From assembly GCA_030431675.1 (NCBI GenBank), contig JAUIIV010000006.1, positions 17,313 to 81,312 on the forward strand: DNA of 64,000 nt, read 5' to 3'. Source of the stretch: Gammaproteobacteria bacterium. Lineage in GTDB: Bacteria; Pseudomonadota; Gammaproteobacteria; UBA6186; Azoamicaceae. Positions 30,437-38,028 of the stretch are shown piece after piece. The notes under the pieces are model-generated. The model was not told the DNA's origin, did not search any database, and was given only the letters and a program-made list of their open reading frames with translations. Every line of letters begins with the position of its first letter. The stretch's first letter is position 1. The position numbers and the translations under genes are program-made.

Positions 30437-31195
30437 ATGAAAATTTTAATTAGTAATGATGATGGTGTCTATGCGCCTGGCTTAGCAATGTTGCACGAGA
30501 GTTTACTTGGTTTAGGTGAGGTAACGGCCATAGCGCCAGATAGAGATAGAAGTGCAGCAAGTAATTCCCTAACACTGAATAATCCAATACGTCTAAGAGA
30601 GCTTGATAATGGCTTCATATCTGTAAATGGTACGCCAGCTGATTGTGTATATTTAGGTCTGCGAGCTTTACTTAAAGAGCCACCAAAGCTAATTGTCTCT
30701 GGTATAAACTCTGGGGCTAATCTTGGTGATGATGTCCTGTATTCCGGCACGGTAGCTGCTGCAATGGAAGGCAGGTTTTTGGGTTTTCCAACTCTGGCTG
30801 TATCACTTGCTGGTGAACATGATCAATATGAAACAGCTGGCAGAGTTGTACAAATTTTAGTTAGACACTTAATGCGTCATCCGTTACCTAATGACACAAT
30901 TCTAAATGTGAATATCCCTAATTTACCTTTTGAGCAAATTCAAGGTTATAGAGTTACAAGGTTAGGGCGACGCCACCCATCAGCTAACATGATCCAAGAT
31001 AAAGACCCACGCGGCAAGACTATATTCTGGGTTGGCTCTGTAGGTAAAGAACAAGATGCCGGTCCTGATACAGATTTCCATGCAATAAACAATCGTTATG
31101 TATCTATTACTCCTTTAGATATAGATTTAACGCGCTATAAAGTTATGGACGATCTAAGACATTGGTCGGAGAGTTTATCAGAATGCGCAGTTTAG
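30437..31195 (+). CDS. surE: 5'-nucleotidase SurE
   Basis: 252 residues, usual length. It is a metal-dependent nucleoside monophosphate phosphatase linked to stationary-phase survival. The N-terminal acidic metal site ISNDDGVYAPG and the motifs APDRDRSAASNSLT, VNGTPADCVYLG, SGINSGANLGDDVLYSGTVAAAMEG and NVNIPN are all present. AAGGAA precedes the ATG. In gammaproteobacteria surE heads the surE-pcm-nlpD-rpoS group; here pcm is missing and the yqaA-nlpD fusion gene begins inside the end of surE (13-base overlap). Confidence 0.97.
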   Translation: MKILISNDDGVYAPGLAMLHESLLGLGEVTAIAPDRDRSAASNSLTLNNPIRLRELDNGFISVNGTPADCVYLGLRALLKEPPKLIVSGINSGANLGDDVLYSGTVAAAMEGRFLGFPTLAVSLAGEHDQYETAGRVVQILVRHLMRHPLPNDTILNVNIPNLPFEQIQGYRVTRLGRRHPSANMIQDKDPRGKTIFWVGSVGKEQDAGPDTDFHAINNRYVSITPLDIDLTRYKVMDDLRHWSESLSECAV

Positions 31196-32397
31196 TAAAA
31201 TTATACGATAAAGCTTTAGAGTGGTCAGCACACCCTCGTGCTCCACAATACCTAGCAGCTGTTAGCTTTGTTGAGGCTTCAGTTTTTCCGATACCACCGT
31301 ATGTTATGTTGGCACCAATGGCATTGGCAAAACCTCAGAATGCGTTACGCTATGCATTGATAGCAACTATTTGTTCGGTACTTGGGGGTGTGCTGGGTTA
31401 TATATTAGGAATGGTTTTATTTGAACCGCTAATTGTGCCCGTGCTAGAGAATCTTAACTATGTAGCAAAGTATCAACATGTGGCAGATACTCTACAGGTT
31501 AAAGGTTTTTGGGCTGTTTTAATTGCTGGTTTTACACCTTTGCCATTTAAATTTATGGCTATAGCCTCTGGTGTAATGCGTATTCCATTGCCCGCATTTA
31601 TATGTGGTGCATTATTTGGAAGAGCGGCAAAGTTTTATGTAATGGCTGCAGTAATTAAATTTGGTGGTAGTAAGATGGAAGAGAAGATCCGTTTGCTAAT
31701 CGAGAAACTTGGAATAGTACTTATACTAGCTGCAGCAGGAGCGGCTATGGTTGCTATGAGTGGTTGTGTGAAAGAGCAGTCACCAGCGCGTGTAGTTAAA
31801 GCTAAACCTAATGTAGTGCAACAACCACAAAATGTTAATCGTATCGCCAGTTTTTTTACTAAGAAAAATAAAAATTTATTGGCTAAAAAAACAGATAAAA
31901 ATGTAAAATATAGCAAGGGATCGACTTTAAAGACAAAAAATCCTGCAACTAAATCACAAAATCTTGCCAGCAAATCCAAGACACAAAGTCGTAATTTAAT
32001 TCAAGAAAAAATTGATCGTAAGAATAGTACTGACAGTAGTGGGTGGTTATGGCCAACGCACGGAACAGTCTTAAGTGGTTTTGCTAGTAACAAAAAAGGA
32101 ATAGATATTGGAGGTCAGGAAGGCTCTTCAATTATGGCTGTTAAAGATGGCGAAGTTGTCTACAGTGGGAATGCTTTACGTGGATATGGTAATTTAGTCA
32201 TTATTAAGCACCCTAATAACTACTTAACTGCTTATGCACATAACAAGAAGAACTTTGTAAAAGAAGGGGATAAAGTAAAACGTGGCCAGAAAATAGCTGA
32301 ATTAGGCCGCACTGGATCAGAGGTTGCCAAATTACACTTTGAAGTGCGTAATCAAGGTAAGCCTATTGACCCAGTGACTGTTTTACCTAAGCGTTAG
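31183..32397 (+). CDS. YqaA (DedA-like membrane protein)-NlpD (LytM/M23) fusion
   Basis: 404 residues in one open frame. Residues 1-165 are a YqaA-type SNARE-associated/VTT membrane protein (VSFVEASVFPIPPYVMLAP, then GFTPLPFKFMAIASG). Residues 176-195 are a further hydrophobic segment ending in MSGC, which looks like the lipoprotein signal of NlpD. A Lys-rich linker (200-285) follows, then an M23/LytM domain (287-404) with GIDIGG, YAHN and LHFEVR. Like NlpD it lacks the complete Zn site, pointing to amidase activation rather than peptidoglycan cleavage. The LysM domain usual in NlpD is missing. ATG 31183 lies inside surE. If real, the fusion ties an NlpD-type regulator to a multi-span membrane protein; separate translation of the NlpD part is also possible. 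Confidence 0.8.
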   Translation: MRSLVKLYDKALEWSAHPRAPQYLAAVSFVEASVFPIPPYVMLAPMALAKPQNALRYALIATICSVLGGVLGYILGMVLFEPLIVPVLENLNYVAKYQHVADTLQVKGFWAVLIAGFTPLPFKFMAIASGVMRIPLPAFICGALFGRAAKFYVMAAVIKFGGSKMEEKIRLLIEKLGIVLILAAAGAAMVAMSGCVKEQSPARVVKAKPNVVQQPQNVNRIASFFTKKNKNLLAKKTDKNVKYSKGSTLKTKNPATKSQNLASKSKTQSRNLIQEKIDRKNSTDSSGWLWPTHGTVLSGFASNKKGIDIGGQEGSSIMAVKDGEVVYSGNALRGYGNLVIIKHPNNYLTAYAHNKKNFVKEGDKVKRGQKIAELGRTGSEVAKLHFEVRNQGKPIDPVTVLPKR

Positions 32398-32414
32398 CAA
32401 TAGCTAGTGTAAAG

Positions 32415-32433
32415 TATAGGTTATTAACCTATA
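32415..32433. repeat. Palindrome between convergent genes
   Basis: TATAGGTTA (32415-32423) and TAACCTATA (32425-32433) form a perfect 9-base inverted repeat around a single base. It lies between the end of the yqaA-nlpD gene (32397) and overlaps the stop codon of the convergent orphan gene (32424). Without a T-run on either side it is a weak candidate for a bidirectional terminator; it could equally be a protein-binding site. Confidence 0.35.
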
Positions 32434-32885
32434 GGAAGTCGGTGTTTCAACATATTTCCTAAGAATCTTGTTGACCTTCTTATTGTCGGTCTTCTTCCGG
32501 TTGTTGTACCTAGTGCATCTCTTTCACCTAAAGGACCCTGTGTTGTATGTGAGAAAAATAGTCCTGCAGCAGCGGTATCAGCTGTTTGAGTTTGCCGCAC
32601 ATCAGGGTTAACACTTATATCTAAAAATCTTAGAAAATCACAGAAATCTTTTTTTGTTTGTTCGTTTTTAAACCTTATGCCCGTAGTGTTTGAGATAATT
32701 ACTCCGTGCTGTCTCTTTAATACGATAGCCATACCCTTTAGCTCTAGAATTCTTCCTGGGTTTATTTCACCTGTTATACTAGCATTATTAAGATCCAACT
32801 CTTTAAGTTCATCCATAGAAGCCTGGATGGAATCTAATAACTTGTTTACATTAATCGTAGGTTTATCAATTTTTAGTGTTGTCAT
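32424..32885 (-). CDS. Orphan 153-residue protein
   Basis: Not recognised. Soluble; the first 100 residues look like a small alpha/beta domain (LDSIQASMDELKELDL, ILELKGMAIVLKRQ), followed by a Thr/Gly/Arg-rich, probably disordered tail (GTTTGRRPTIRRSTR). No clear ribosome site precedes ATG 32885, only a run of A. It is one of the minus-strand genes that separate nlpD from rpoS. Confidence 0.6.
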   Translation of the reverse strand: MTTLKIDKPTINVNKLLDSIQASMDELKELDLNNASITGEINPGRILELKGMAIVLKRQHGVIISNTTGIRFKNEQTKKDFCDFLRFLDISVNPDVRQTQTADTAAAGLFFSHTTQGPLGERDALGTTTGRRPTIRRSTRFLGNMLKHRLPIG

Positions 32886-32918
32886 TTTTTTTTACTGTTG
32901 TCACAATATCGGTGTTAA

Positions 32919-32944
32919 TTCGCGTTTTTTTTAGAAAATGCGAA
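32919..32944. repeat. Inverted repeat between the orphan gene and the pilin gene
   Basis: TTCGCGTTTT (32919-32928) and AAAATGCGAA (32935-32944) pair along ten bases with one G-T wobble and a six-base loop. It lies downstream of the pilin-like gene (ends at 33027, minus strand) and upstream of the orphan gene (starts at 32885). On the minus strand no T-run follows, so termination is uncertain; it may stabilise the pilin mRNA 3' end. Confidence 0.35.
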
Positions 32945-33026
32945 AGGAGGGCAACTCTAAGAGATTTTATATATTGTGTCAAGGAAAAATTTATTTGCAT
33001 GTAAACAATGCAAGTTACATGAAATA

Positions 33027-33590
33027 CTAAGAGCAGATTTCGGTTCTGAGGTCAGAGCAGTTACAACCACCAGGGAGGTACTCTGCTGGTACATCAAACC
33101 CACCGCCACTGTATGCCCCGCAATGAATAATATACGTATCGTTTATCCGAGATACCTTTGTACATATAGATGCTCTTGCACCATCACTACTTGCAGTAGG
33201 AGCAACATAGCCAGTAATACCTTCTAAACCTGTAACGTATACACAAGCAACAAATATATCTGGATCAGAAATTCCTGTAAGTCTAGTGTCATCCCAGTAG
33301 CCTGCTCTTACAATAGGTGGAGCGTCTAAAGCTTTTTGCGCGGTACCAGAAAGAGTAGTATATGTTTGACCACCATATTCAATTGTTGCTGGAAAAGAGC
33401 CAGTACGTTCTATAGCCTCAATACCTTTGTCTGTCATATCCTGTAGTATGACTACTGCTGAAGCTGCTGTTGTTCTAATTCTGTAGTCCTTATATGCAGG
33501 TGCAGCAACTGCAGCTAAAATAGCAACTATAGCTATAACAACCATCAGCTCAATCAAACTAAAGGCTCTTGTTGAAGTGACACGTAGCAT
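33027..33590 (-). CDS. Type IV pilin-like protein
   Basis: 187 residues. The N-terminus has the class III signal: a short basic leader ending in TRA, then FSLIELMVVIAIVAILAAVA with the conserved Glu5 of mature pilins. The residue before the cleavage site is Ala rather than the usual Gly. The C-terminal part contains five Cys, including a closely spaced GGCNCSDLRTEICS end that may form the disulfide loop. Major and minor pilins, or DNA-uptake pseudopilins, are possible; no assembly genes are nearby. It sits in the minus-strand block between nlpD and rpoS. Confidence 0.85.
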   Translation of the reverse strand: MLRVTSTRAFSLIELMVVIAIVAILAAVAAPAYKDYRIRTTAASAVVILQDMTDKGIEAIERTGSFPATIEYGGQTYTTLSGTAQKALDAPPIVRAGYWDDTRLTGISDPDIFVACVYVTGLEGITGYVAPTASSDGARASICTKVSRINDTYIIHCGAYSGGGFDVPAEYLPGGCNCSDLRTEICS

Positions 33591-33644
33591 TACATTACCT
33601 GAATTATAAATCCACGACTAATTATAGTATATCTTTGATGAATA

Positions 33645-34486
33645 CTAGTGTTTTTTTGTTGGTATTTCCAACCTTTGATCTTGCCCTACTTGTTTGGTTA
33701 GGTTATCAGTAGCTTTAGTTAGGCTGGTAAGGGCTGTTTGCATATTGTTTAGTTGTTTATTTGGAGAATCTATATGCTCACCGCGAGCCATATCAAGCAT
33801 TGTTTTGCCAGCTGTTGCTAACACAGCTCCGAATCCGACTGCAAGACCGCCACCCAGTATATCGCCAGTCATCATATATGCAGCCCCGCCACAAGCTAAT
33901 ATAACTCCAGTTCCTAGTAGCGCTACCCCTCCTATGCCTAAACATAGCGTAGCAGTGCTAGAGCATATGCGTTTGAATAAAGAATTATTTGGTTTTTTAG
34001 GAATATCTAACGTATTTGGGACTGTGGCTGGCTTCATGTTGCCTGCCAAGTCTCTTGCTATTGACTGTGTGGTTAATATGTTTAAAATGTGATCATGCTT
34101 GCGTTCCTGTTTTTGAGATTCTTCATCAAATTTGTTATCCAATTTTTATTGATATTCACTCACTATGCCCGTATAACGCGTTTGTTCTTTTTGAAACTCC
34201 TCCATTCTATCTGCAGAAATGCCATCCGGGCCTGTCATTTCTTGAAGATAACCACGCAATTTACCCATGTAATCCCTAGTTGCGTTAATAAAATTACCAT
34301 ACTCTGGGTTTCGATTTAGCGTTTCAGGTGGCAATTTATTTAGTTCTTGTTGCAATTTTTCTACTTGTTCAATCGCATTTGTAAGTGTTTTTTTAATTCT
34401 TGTTCATAGCGTTGAATTTCTTCCGCTGCTTTTTCAGCTGCATTAGCTGTTTTTCTGTGCCCTTGAAACATTCTTAACATTGGCAT
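33645..34486 (-). pseudogene. Decayed orphan gene with a frameshift and an in-frame stop
   Basis: Reading on the minus strand from ATG 34486 (GGGG ribosome site) gives a helical protein (FQGHRKTANAAEKAAEEIQR) that goes out of frame at the A7 run at 34388-34394; one extra A restores a long frame (TLTNAIEQVEKLQQELNK). That frame ends at TAA 34146-34148, but the very same frame continues after it for 165 residues (34142-33645) including a hydrophobic pair (LGIGGVALLGTGVILACGGA, ILGGGLAVGFGAVLATAG). The second part has only a TTG start without ribosome site at 34142, though ATG 34037 has an AGG upstream. I read this as one gene with two lesions. Alternatively two small genes are still made. Function unknown; a membrane-inserting protein with a helical front. 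Confidence 0.55.
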
Positions 34487-34643
34487 TGTGCACCCCTATA
34501 TACTTTTTCTATATAAAAGCTGTGATGTATTATAGGCTATTATATGTTGTTATATTGTGTATATAACCATATGTGCTGTATATCTTCTCAATCAATGCAA
34601 CCATTTTCTGCTTCTCGTTGTCTAAGCAAGCAAGGAGATAAAT

Positions 34644-35585
34644 ATGGCAAAACCAAAACCAAACTCTAAGAGGGATGTAGGTGTAGTTACTAATAAAAAG
34701 CAGTCTAAGAAACCGACCTTAATCAGTAAAAGCGCTTTTACTGATTCTACAACTGATGAGAGTACTGTTAATGTAACTCAATTATATATGGCTGAAATTG
34801 GTTATGAGCCGCTTTTAACCCATGAAGAAGAGATTTTGTTGAGTACAGCAGCGCACAAGGGAGATTTAGATGCTCGTAACAAAATGATTAAAGGTAATTT
34901 ACGTCTAGTGGTTAAAATAGCACGTGCATATTTAAACAGAGGTCTTTTATTGTCAGACTTGATTGAAGAAGGAAATATGGGCCTAATGCGTGCAGTAGAG
35001 AAGTTTGACCCAACTCTAGGTTATAGGTTTTCTACCTATGCCACTTGGTGGATAAGACAAGCCGTTGAGCAGGCAATTATGAATCAATCACGTACTGTGC
35101 GTTTGCCTATTCATATGGTGAAAAAAATTACTAAGTGCTTAAATATGATTCATAAGCTTGCTAGTGAAGATCATAACCCTACTATTAAAGAAGTTGCAGA
35201 TGCCATGCATGAGCCAGTAGAAGAAATAGGCAAATTACTGCAATATACTGAAAGCAGTATATCCATGGATACGCCAACATCAGAATATAATCATCCACTA
35301 CAGGATGCTATACCAGATAGTGCTGATCTAGACCCAGAGTTAATATCGGAAGAGCAAAGTTTTCATGAGCATGTTATTGACTGGTTAGATTATTTGCCTG
35401 AGCAACATAGAGATGTAATTATTCGCAGATTTGGTTTGCTAGAGCGTGATCCAGAGACTTTAGAAGAAGTTGGTGACAACCTAGGTATAACACGTGAGCG
35501 TGTACGTCAACTGCAAATAGACGCTCTCAAACGTCTTAAAGAGATCTTAAGGGAAGAAGGTTTAGACGAAACAAGTATTATCTAA
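34644..35585 (+). CDS. rpoS: RNA polymerase sigma factor RpoS
   Basis: 313 residues. Sigma region 1.2 ([20 protein letters not shown]), region 2 ([48 protein letters not shown]), region 3 and region 4 ([18 protein letters not shown]) are intact. Its place in the surE/nlpD neighbourhood marks it as the orthologue of RpoS, the general stress and stationary-phase sigma factor. Strong AAGGAGA ribosome site before ATG 34644. In E. coli the main rpoS promoter is inside nlpD; here about 2.2 kb of minus-strand genes lie between, so it must use a local promoter. A paralogue is encoded at 5686-6642. Confidence 0.92.
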   Translation: MAKPKPNSKRDVGVVTNKKQSKKPTLISKSAFTDSTTDESTVNVTQLYMAEIGYEPLLTHEEEILLSTAAHKGDLDARNKMIKGNLRLVVKIARAYLNRGLLLSDLIEEGNMGLMRAVEKFDPTLGYRFSTYATWWIRQAVEQAIMNQSRTVRLPIHMVKKITKCLNMIHKLASEDHNPTIKEVADAMHEPVEEIGKLLQYTESSISMDTPTSEYNHPLQDAIPDSADLDPELISEEQSFHEHVIDWLDYLPEQHRDVIIRRFGLLERDPETLEEVGDNLGITRERVRQLQIDALKRLKEILREEGLDETSII

Positions 35586-35645
35586 ATAATTATACTAACT
35601 TATAATTACTTGAAAAAACCATATCTATGGCATAGAGTTTTAAAG

Positions 35646-36668
35646 ATGAAAAACTCTAATTTGCATATTTGTGACGCTATCATTCATCCTGGAGAGCTAG
35701 CAAATCTGGCATTACCTCTACCAGAGCAGTATTCTTGCTCCCCTTTGTACATGCCAATTAAGGTGCTACATGGCAAGACCAAAGGTCCTTGTTTAGTTAT
35801 ATTTTCTATCCTCAAAGGTGATGAACTAAATGGATTGGAAATTGCTAATCGTGTAGTCAGTGCACTTGACCCTAAAGATATATCAGGTACGGTCATTGCA
35901 GTACCTGTACTCAATGTATACGGCCTGACTCATTACCCAAATAGATTGCCATCTGGGCATAATTTGGCAAATTGTTTTCCTGGAGATGAAAAGGGATCAT
36001 TTGGAGAGCGTATTGCTTATGCTTTTACTCAGGAAGTGTTAAAAAAAGCGGACTGTTGTATAGAATTGCAAACAGGGGATAAAAATCATAATATTCTTCC
36101 TCAGATATATTGTAACTTTGATAATCAACAAGCCAGACGTTTAGCACGAGTATTTACTACGCCAGTTATAACTAAGGTAGAAAATAAAAATAACCGCCTA
36201 CGTCAGACTACCGAAGATTTACATATTCCACTCTTGGTATATCAAGCAGGAGAAGCGATGCGCTTTGATGAAGGTGCAATAACTACCGGCATAGAAGGCA
36301 CAATGAATATTATGCGTGCTCTTGGAATATTAGCAGGTGGTGTAAATACAGATGTAAGACCAATCGCATCTAGAGATGAAGAATGGATAGTCGCCCATAC
36401 TGGCGGTGTACTACATACGGAGGTTAATTTAGGCCAGAACGTTAAAAAGGGTGATATTTTAGGAACCATAACAGATCCATTTGGTGGTACTGACTTTTCA
36501 GAGCCGGTGAAGGCTCATCAAGAAGGAATTATTGTGGGAATAAATACTTCTCCATTTATATATGAAGGATTGGAATTATTCAAAATCGCCACTTTTCTTG
36601 ATACTAGTAAAGCTGAGAATGTTATAGAAGAATGGCAACAGCAACAGCCTGACACTCAAGCTACCTAA
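35646..36668 (+). CDS. Succinylglutamate desuccinylase/aspartoacylase family protein, catalytic residues replaced
   Basis: 340 residues from ATG 35646 (a TTG at 35610 in frame is less likely). Overall pattern of COG3608 deacylases: VPVLNVYGLTHYPNRLPSGHN, FPGDEKGSFGERIA and a C-terminal beta domain (VAHTGGVLHTEVNLGQNVKK). The family's Zn-binding motif H-G-D-E reads K-G-D-E (Lys57) and the second Zn ligand in D-L-H-T reads E-L-Q-T (Gln142); D-L-N-R reads N-L-A-N. Metal-dependent hydrolysis therefore seems lost. The next gene, an MFS transporter, starts at its stop codon, so the two form an operon and may share a substrate. Possibly a binding protein derived from an enzyme. Confidence 0.8.
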   Translation: MKNSNLHICDAIIHPGELANLALPLPEQYSCSPLYMPIKVLHGKTKGPCLVIFSILKGDELNGLEIANRVVSALDPKDISGTVIAVPVLNVYGLTHYPNRLPSGHNLANCFPGDEKGSFGERIAYAFTQEVLKKADCCIELQTGDKNHNILPQIYCNFDNQQARRLARVFTTPVITKVENKNNRLRQTTEDLHIPLLVYQAGEAMRFDEGAITTGIEGTMNIMRALGILAGGVNTDVRPIASRDEEWIVAHTGGVLHTEVNLGQNVKKGDILGTITDPFGGTDFSEPVKAHQEGIIVGINTSPFIYEGLELFKIATFLDTSKAENVIEEWQQQQPDTQAT

Positions 36669-37933
36669 TGCAAAAGAATATTCAATTTACCCCAGTTGGA
36701 TTTTTAGTATGGATAATATGCGCAATTTATTTCCTATATGAGTTATTCCTTCGTACAGTAATTGGAACCTTTCAGCATCCAATTATGTATGATCTACATT
36801 TATCAACGGTTAAATTTTCTCTTTTAAGCTCCACTACTTATTTATTAATATATGCAGCAATGCAGATTCCAGTAGGAATCATTGTGGATAACTTTGGCTT
36901 AAAGAAATCTGTATTATTTGGGGTAAGTGTGTGCGCACTGTCTTCGTTTGGCTTTTCTCTTGCTAACGATTACACAAGTGCAATATTCTTTAGAATGTTA
37001 ACTGGTTTTGGATCATCTTTTGGGTTTATTTGTCTTTTAGTTGCAGTATATGACTGGATGCCACATAGGTACATTGGTCTATTCTTGGGTTTGTCACAAT
37101 TTATTGGTGTAATGGGGCCAATGATAGCAGCAGGACCGCTTACTGAAATTACTGAAGTGGGTGGAATTTCCTGGCGAGAAGTATTTGTGTGGCTATCAAT
37201 ATTTGGTGGCATACTTGTCCTGCTTGTATTGTTATTTGTGCGTAATAATCCAGAAAAGTCTGGAGCATATATAATTTTGCATAGGGCGCAACCTATGTCT
37301 GCTAGGGTATTCAATAATTTTATGCGTTGGCAACCTTGGCTAATAGGAATATTTTCAGCGACTGTGTATTTTGCCATTGAGTACTTGTCAGAAAATGAGG
37401 GAAAGAGTTTTTTAATCCTTAAAGGGTTTTCTACGCAATTTTCTTCATATATGATAACGCTATCCTGGTTCGCATTTGCTCTAAGTAGTCCATTACTAGG
37501 ATTTATATCAGATCATATTCTCCGTCGTCGTCTAGTGATGCTATGGTCTGCAATTGGTTATTTAATAGGCCTTACATTAATAGCGTTTGCAGCAACTAAG
37601 ATTACTATAATTGCTGCTTTTATGTTGTTGGGATTTGGCGCTAGTGCGCAGTCATTGGCATTTGCCAATATGGCAGAGCAATTTAAGCCGCAATATCTGC
37701 CATTGGCTCTGGCATTAAACAATGCCTTGGTTACAGTTACGATTGCAATTAACGCTCCAATCTTAGGGCTTGTAGTTGAGCACTTAGGGTATGATGCGTC
37801 CTTTGTAGCTATAATAGGAATTGCATTGGTGGCACTAGCTATTATTACATTTGGAATTAAAGAAACTTTTTGCAAATCGCAGGCTGATTTTACCTACCTC
37901 CGTCAGCAAACAAAACCTGTGGCAGCACATTAA
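36668..37933 (+). CDS. Major facilitator superfamily transporter
   Basis: 421 residues, 12 predicted membrane helices. The loop between helices 2 and 3 has the MFS motif (GIIVDNFGLKKSVLFG, variant of G-x-x-x-D-x-x-G-R-(R/K)), and a related motif appears in the second half (GFISDHILRRRLVM). Substrate not determinable. Related proteins in Legionella and Coxiella are numerous. Start ATG overlaps the stop of the aspartoacylase-like gene by one base. Confidence 0.92.
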   Translation: MQKNIQFTPVGFLVWIICAIYFLYELFLRTVIGTFQHPIMYDLHLSTVKFSLLSSTTYLLIYAAMQIPVGIIVDNFGLKKSVLFGVSVCALSSFGFSLANDYTSAIFFRMLTGFGSSFGFICLLVAVYDWMPHRYIGLFLGLSQFIGVMGPMIAAGPLTEITEVGGISWREVFVWLSIFGGILVLLVLLFVRNNPEKSGAYIILHRAQPMSARVFNNFMRWQPWLIGIFSATVYFAIEYLSENEGKSFLILKGFSTQFSSYMITLSWFAFALSSPLLGFISDHILRRRLVMLWSAIGYLIGLTLIAFAATKITIIAAFMLLGFGASAQSLAFANMAEQFKPQYLPLALALNNALVTVTIAINAPILGLVVEHLGYDASFVAIIGIALVALAIITFGIKETFCKSQADFTYLRQQTKPVAAH

Positions 37934-38028
37934 TAATACGTGCACTATCGCTATAATTGAACTTTTTCTTCAACCAAAAAGTCAAAAAATACACTAGGGA
38001 ACTATTCTAAGGTAGTGGAGTGTATGTA

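Noticed and set aside
32976..33227. 83-codon plus-strand frame preceded by an AAAGGAGGG sequence at 32943
   Set aside because: The purine run is about 25 bases before the GTG, too far for a ribosome site, and the frame lies antisense to the pilin gene.
33694..34092. 132-codon plus-strand frame across the decayed gene
   Set aside because: Product is Ala/Pro/Ser-rich without family features and starts without a ribosome site; the minus strand explains the region better.
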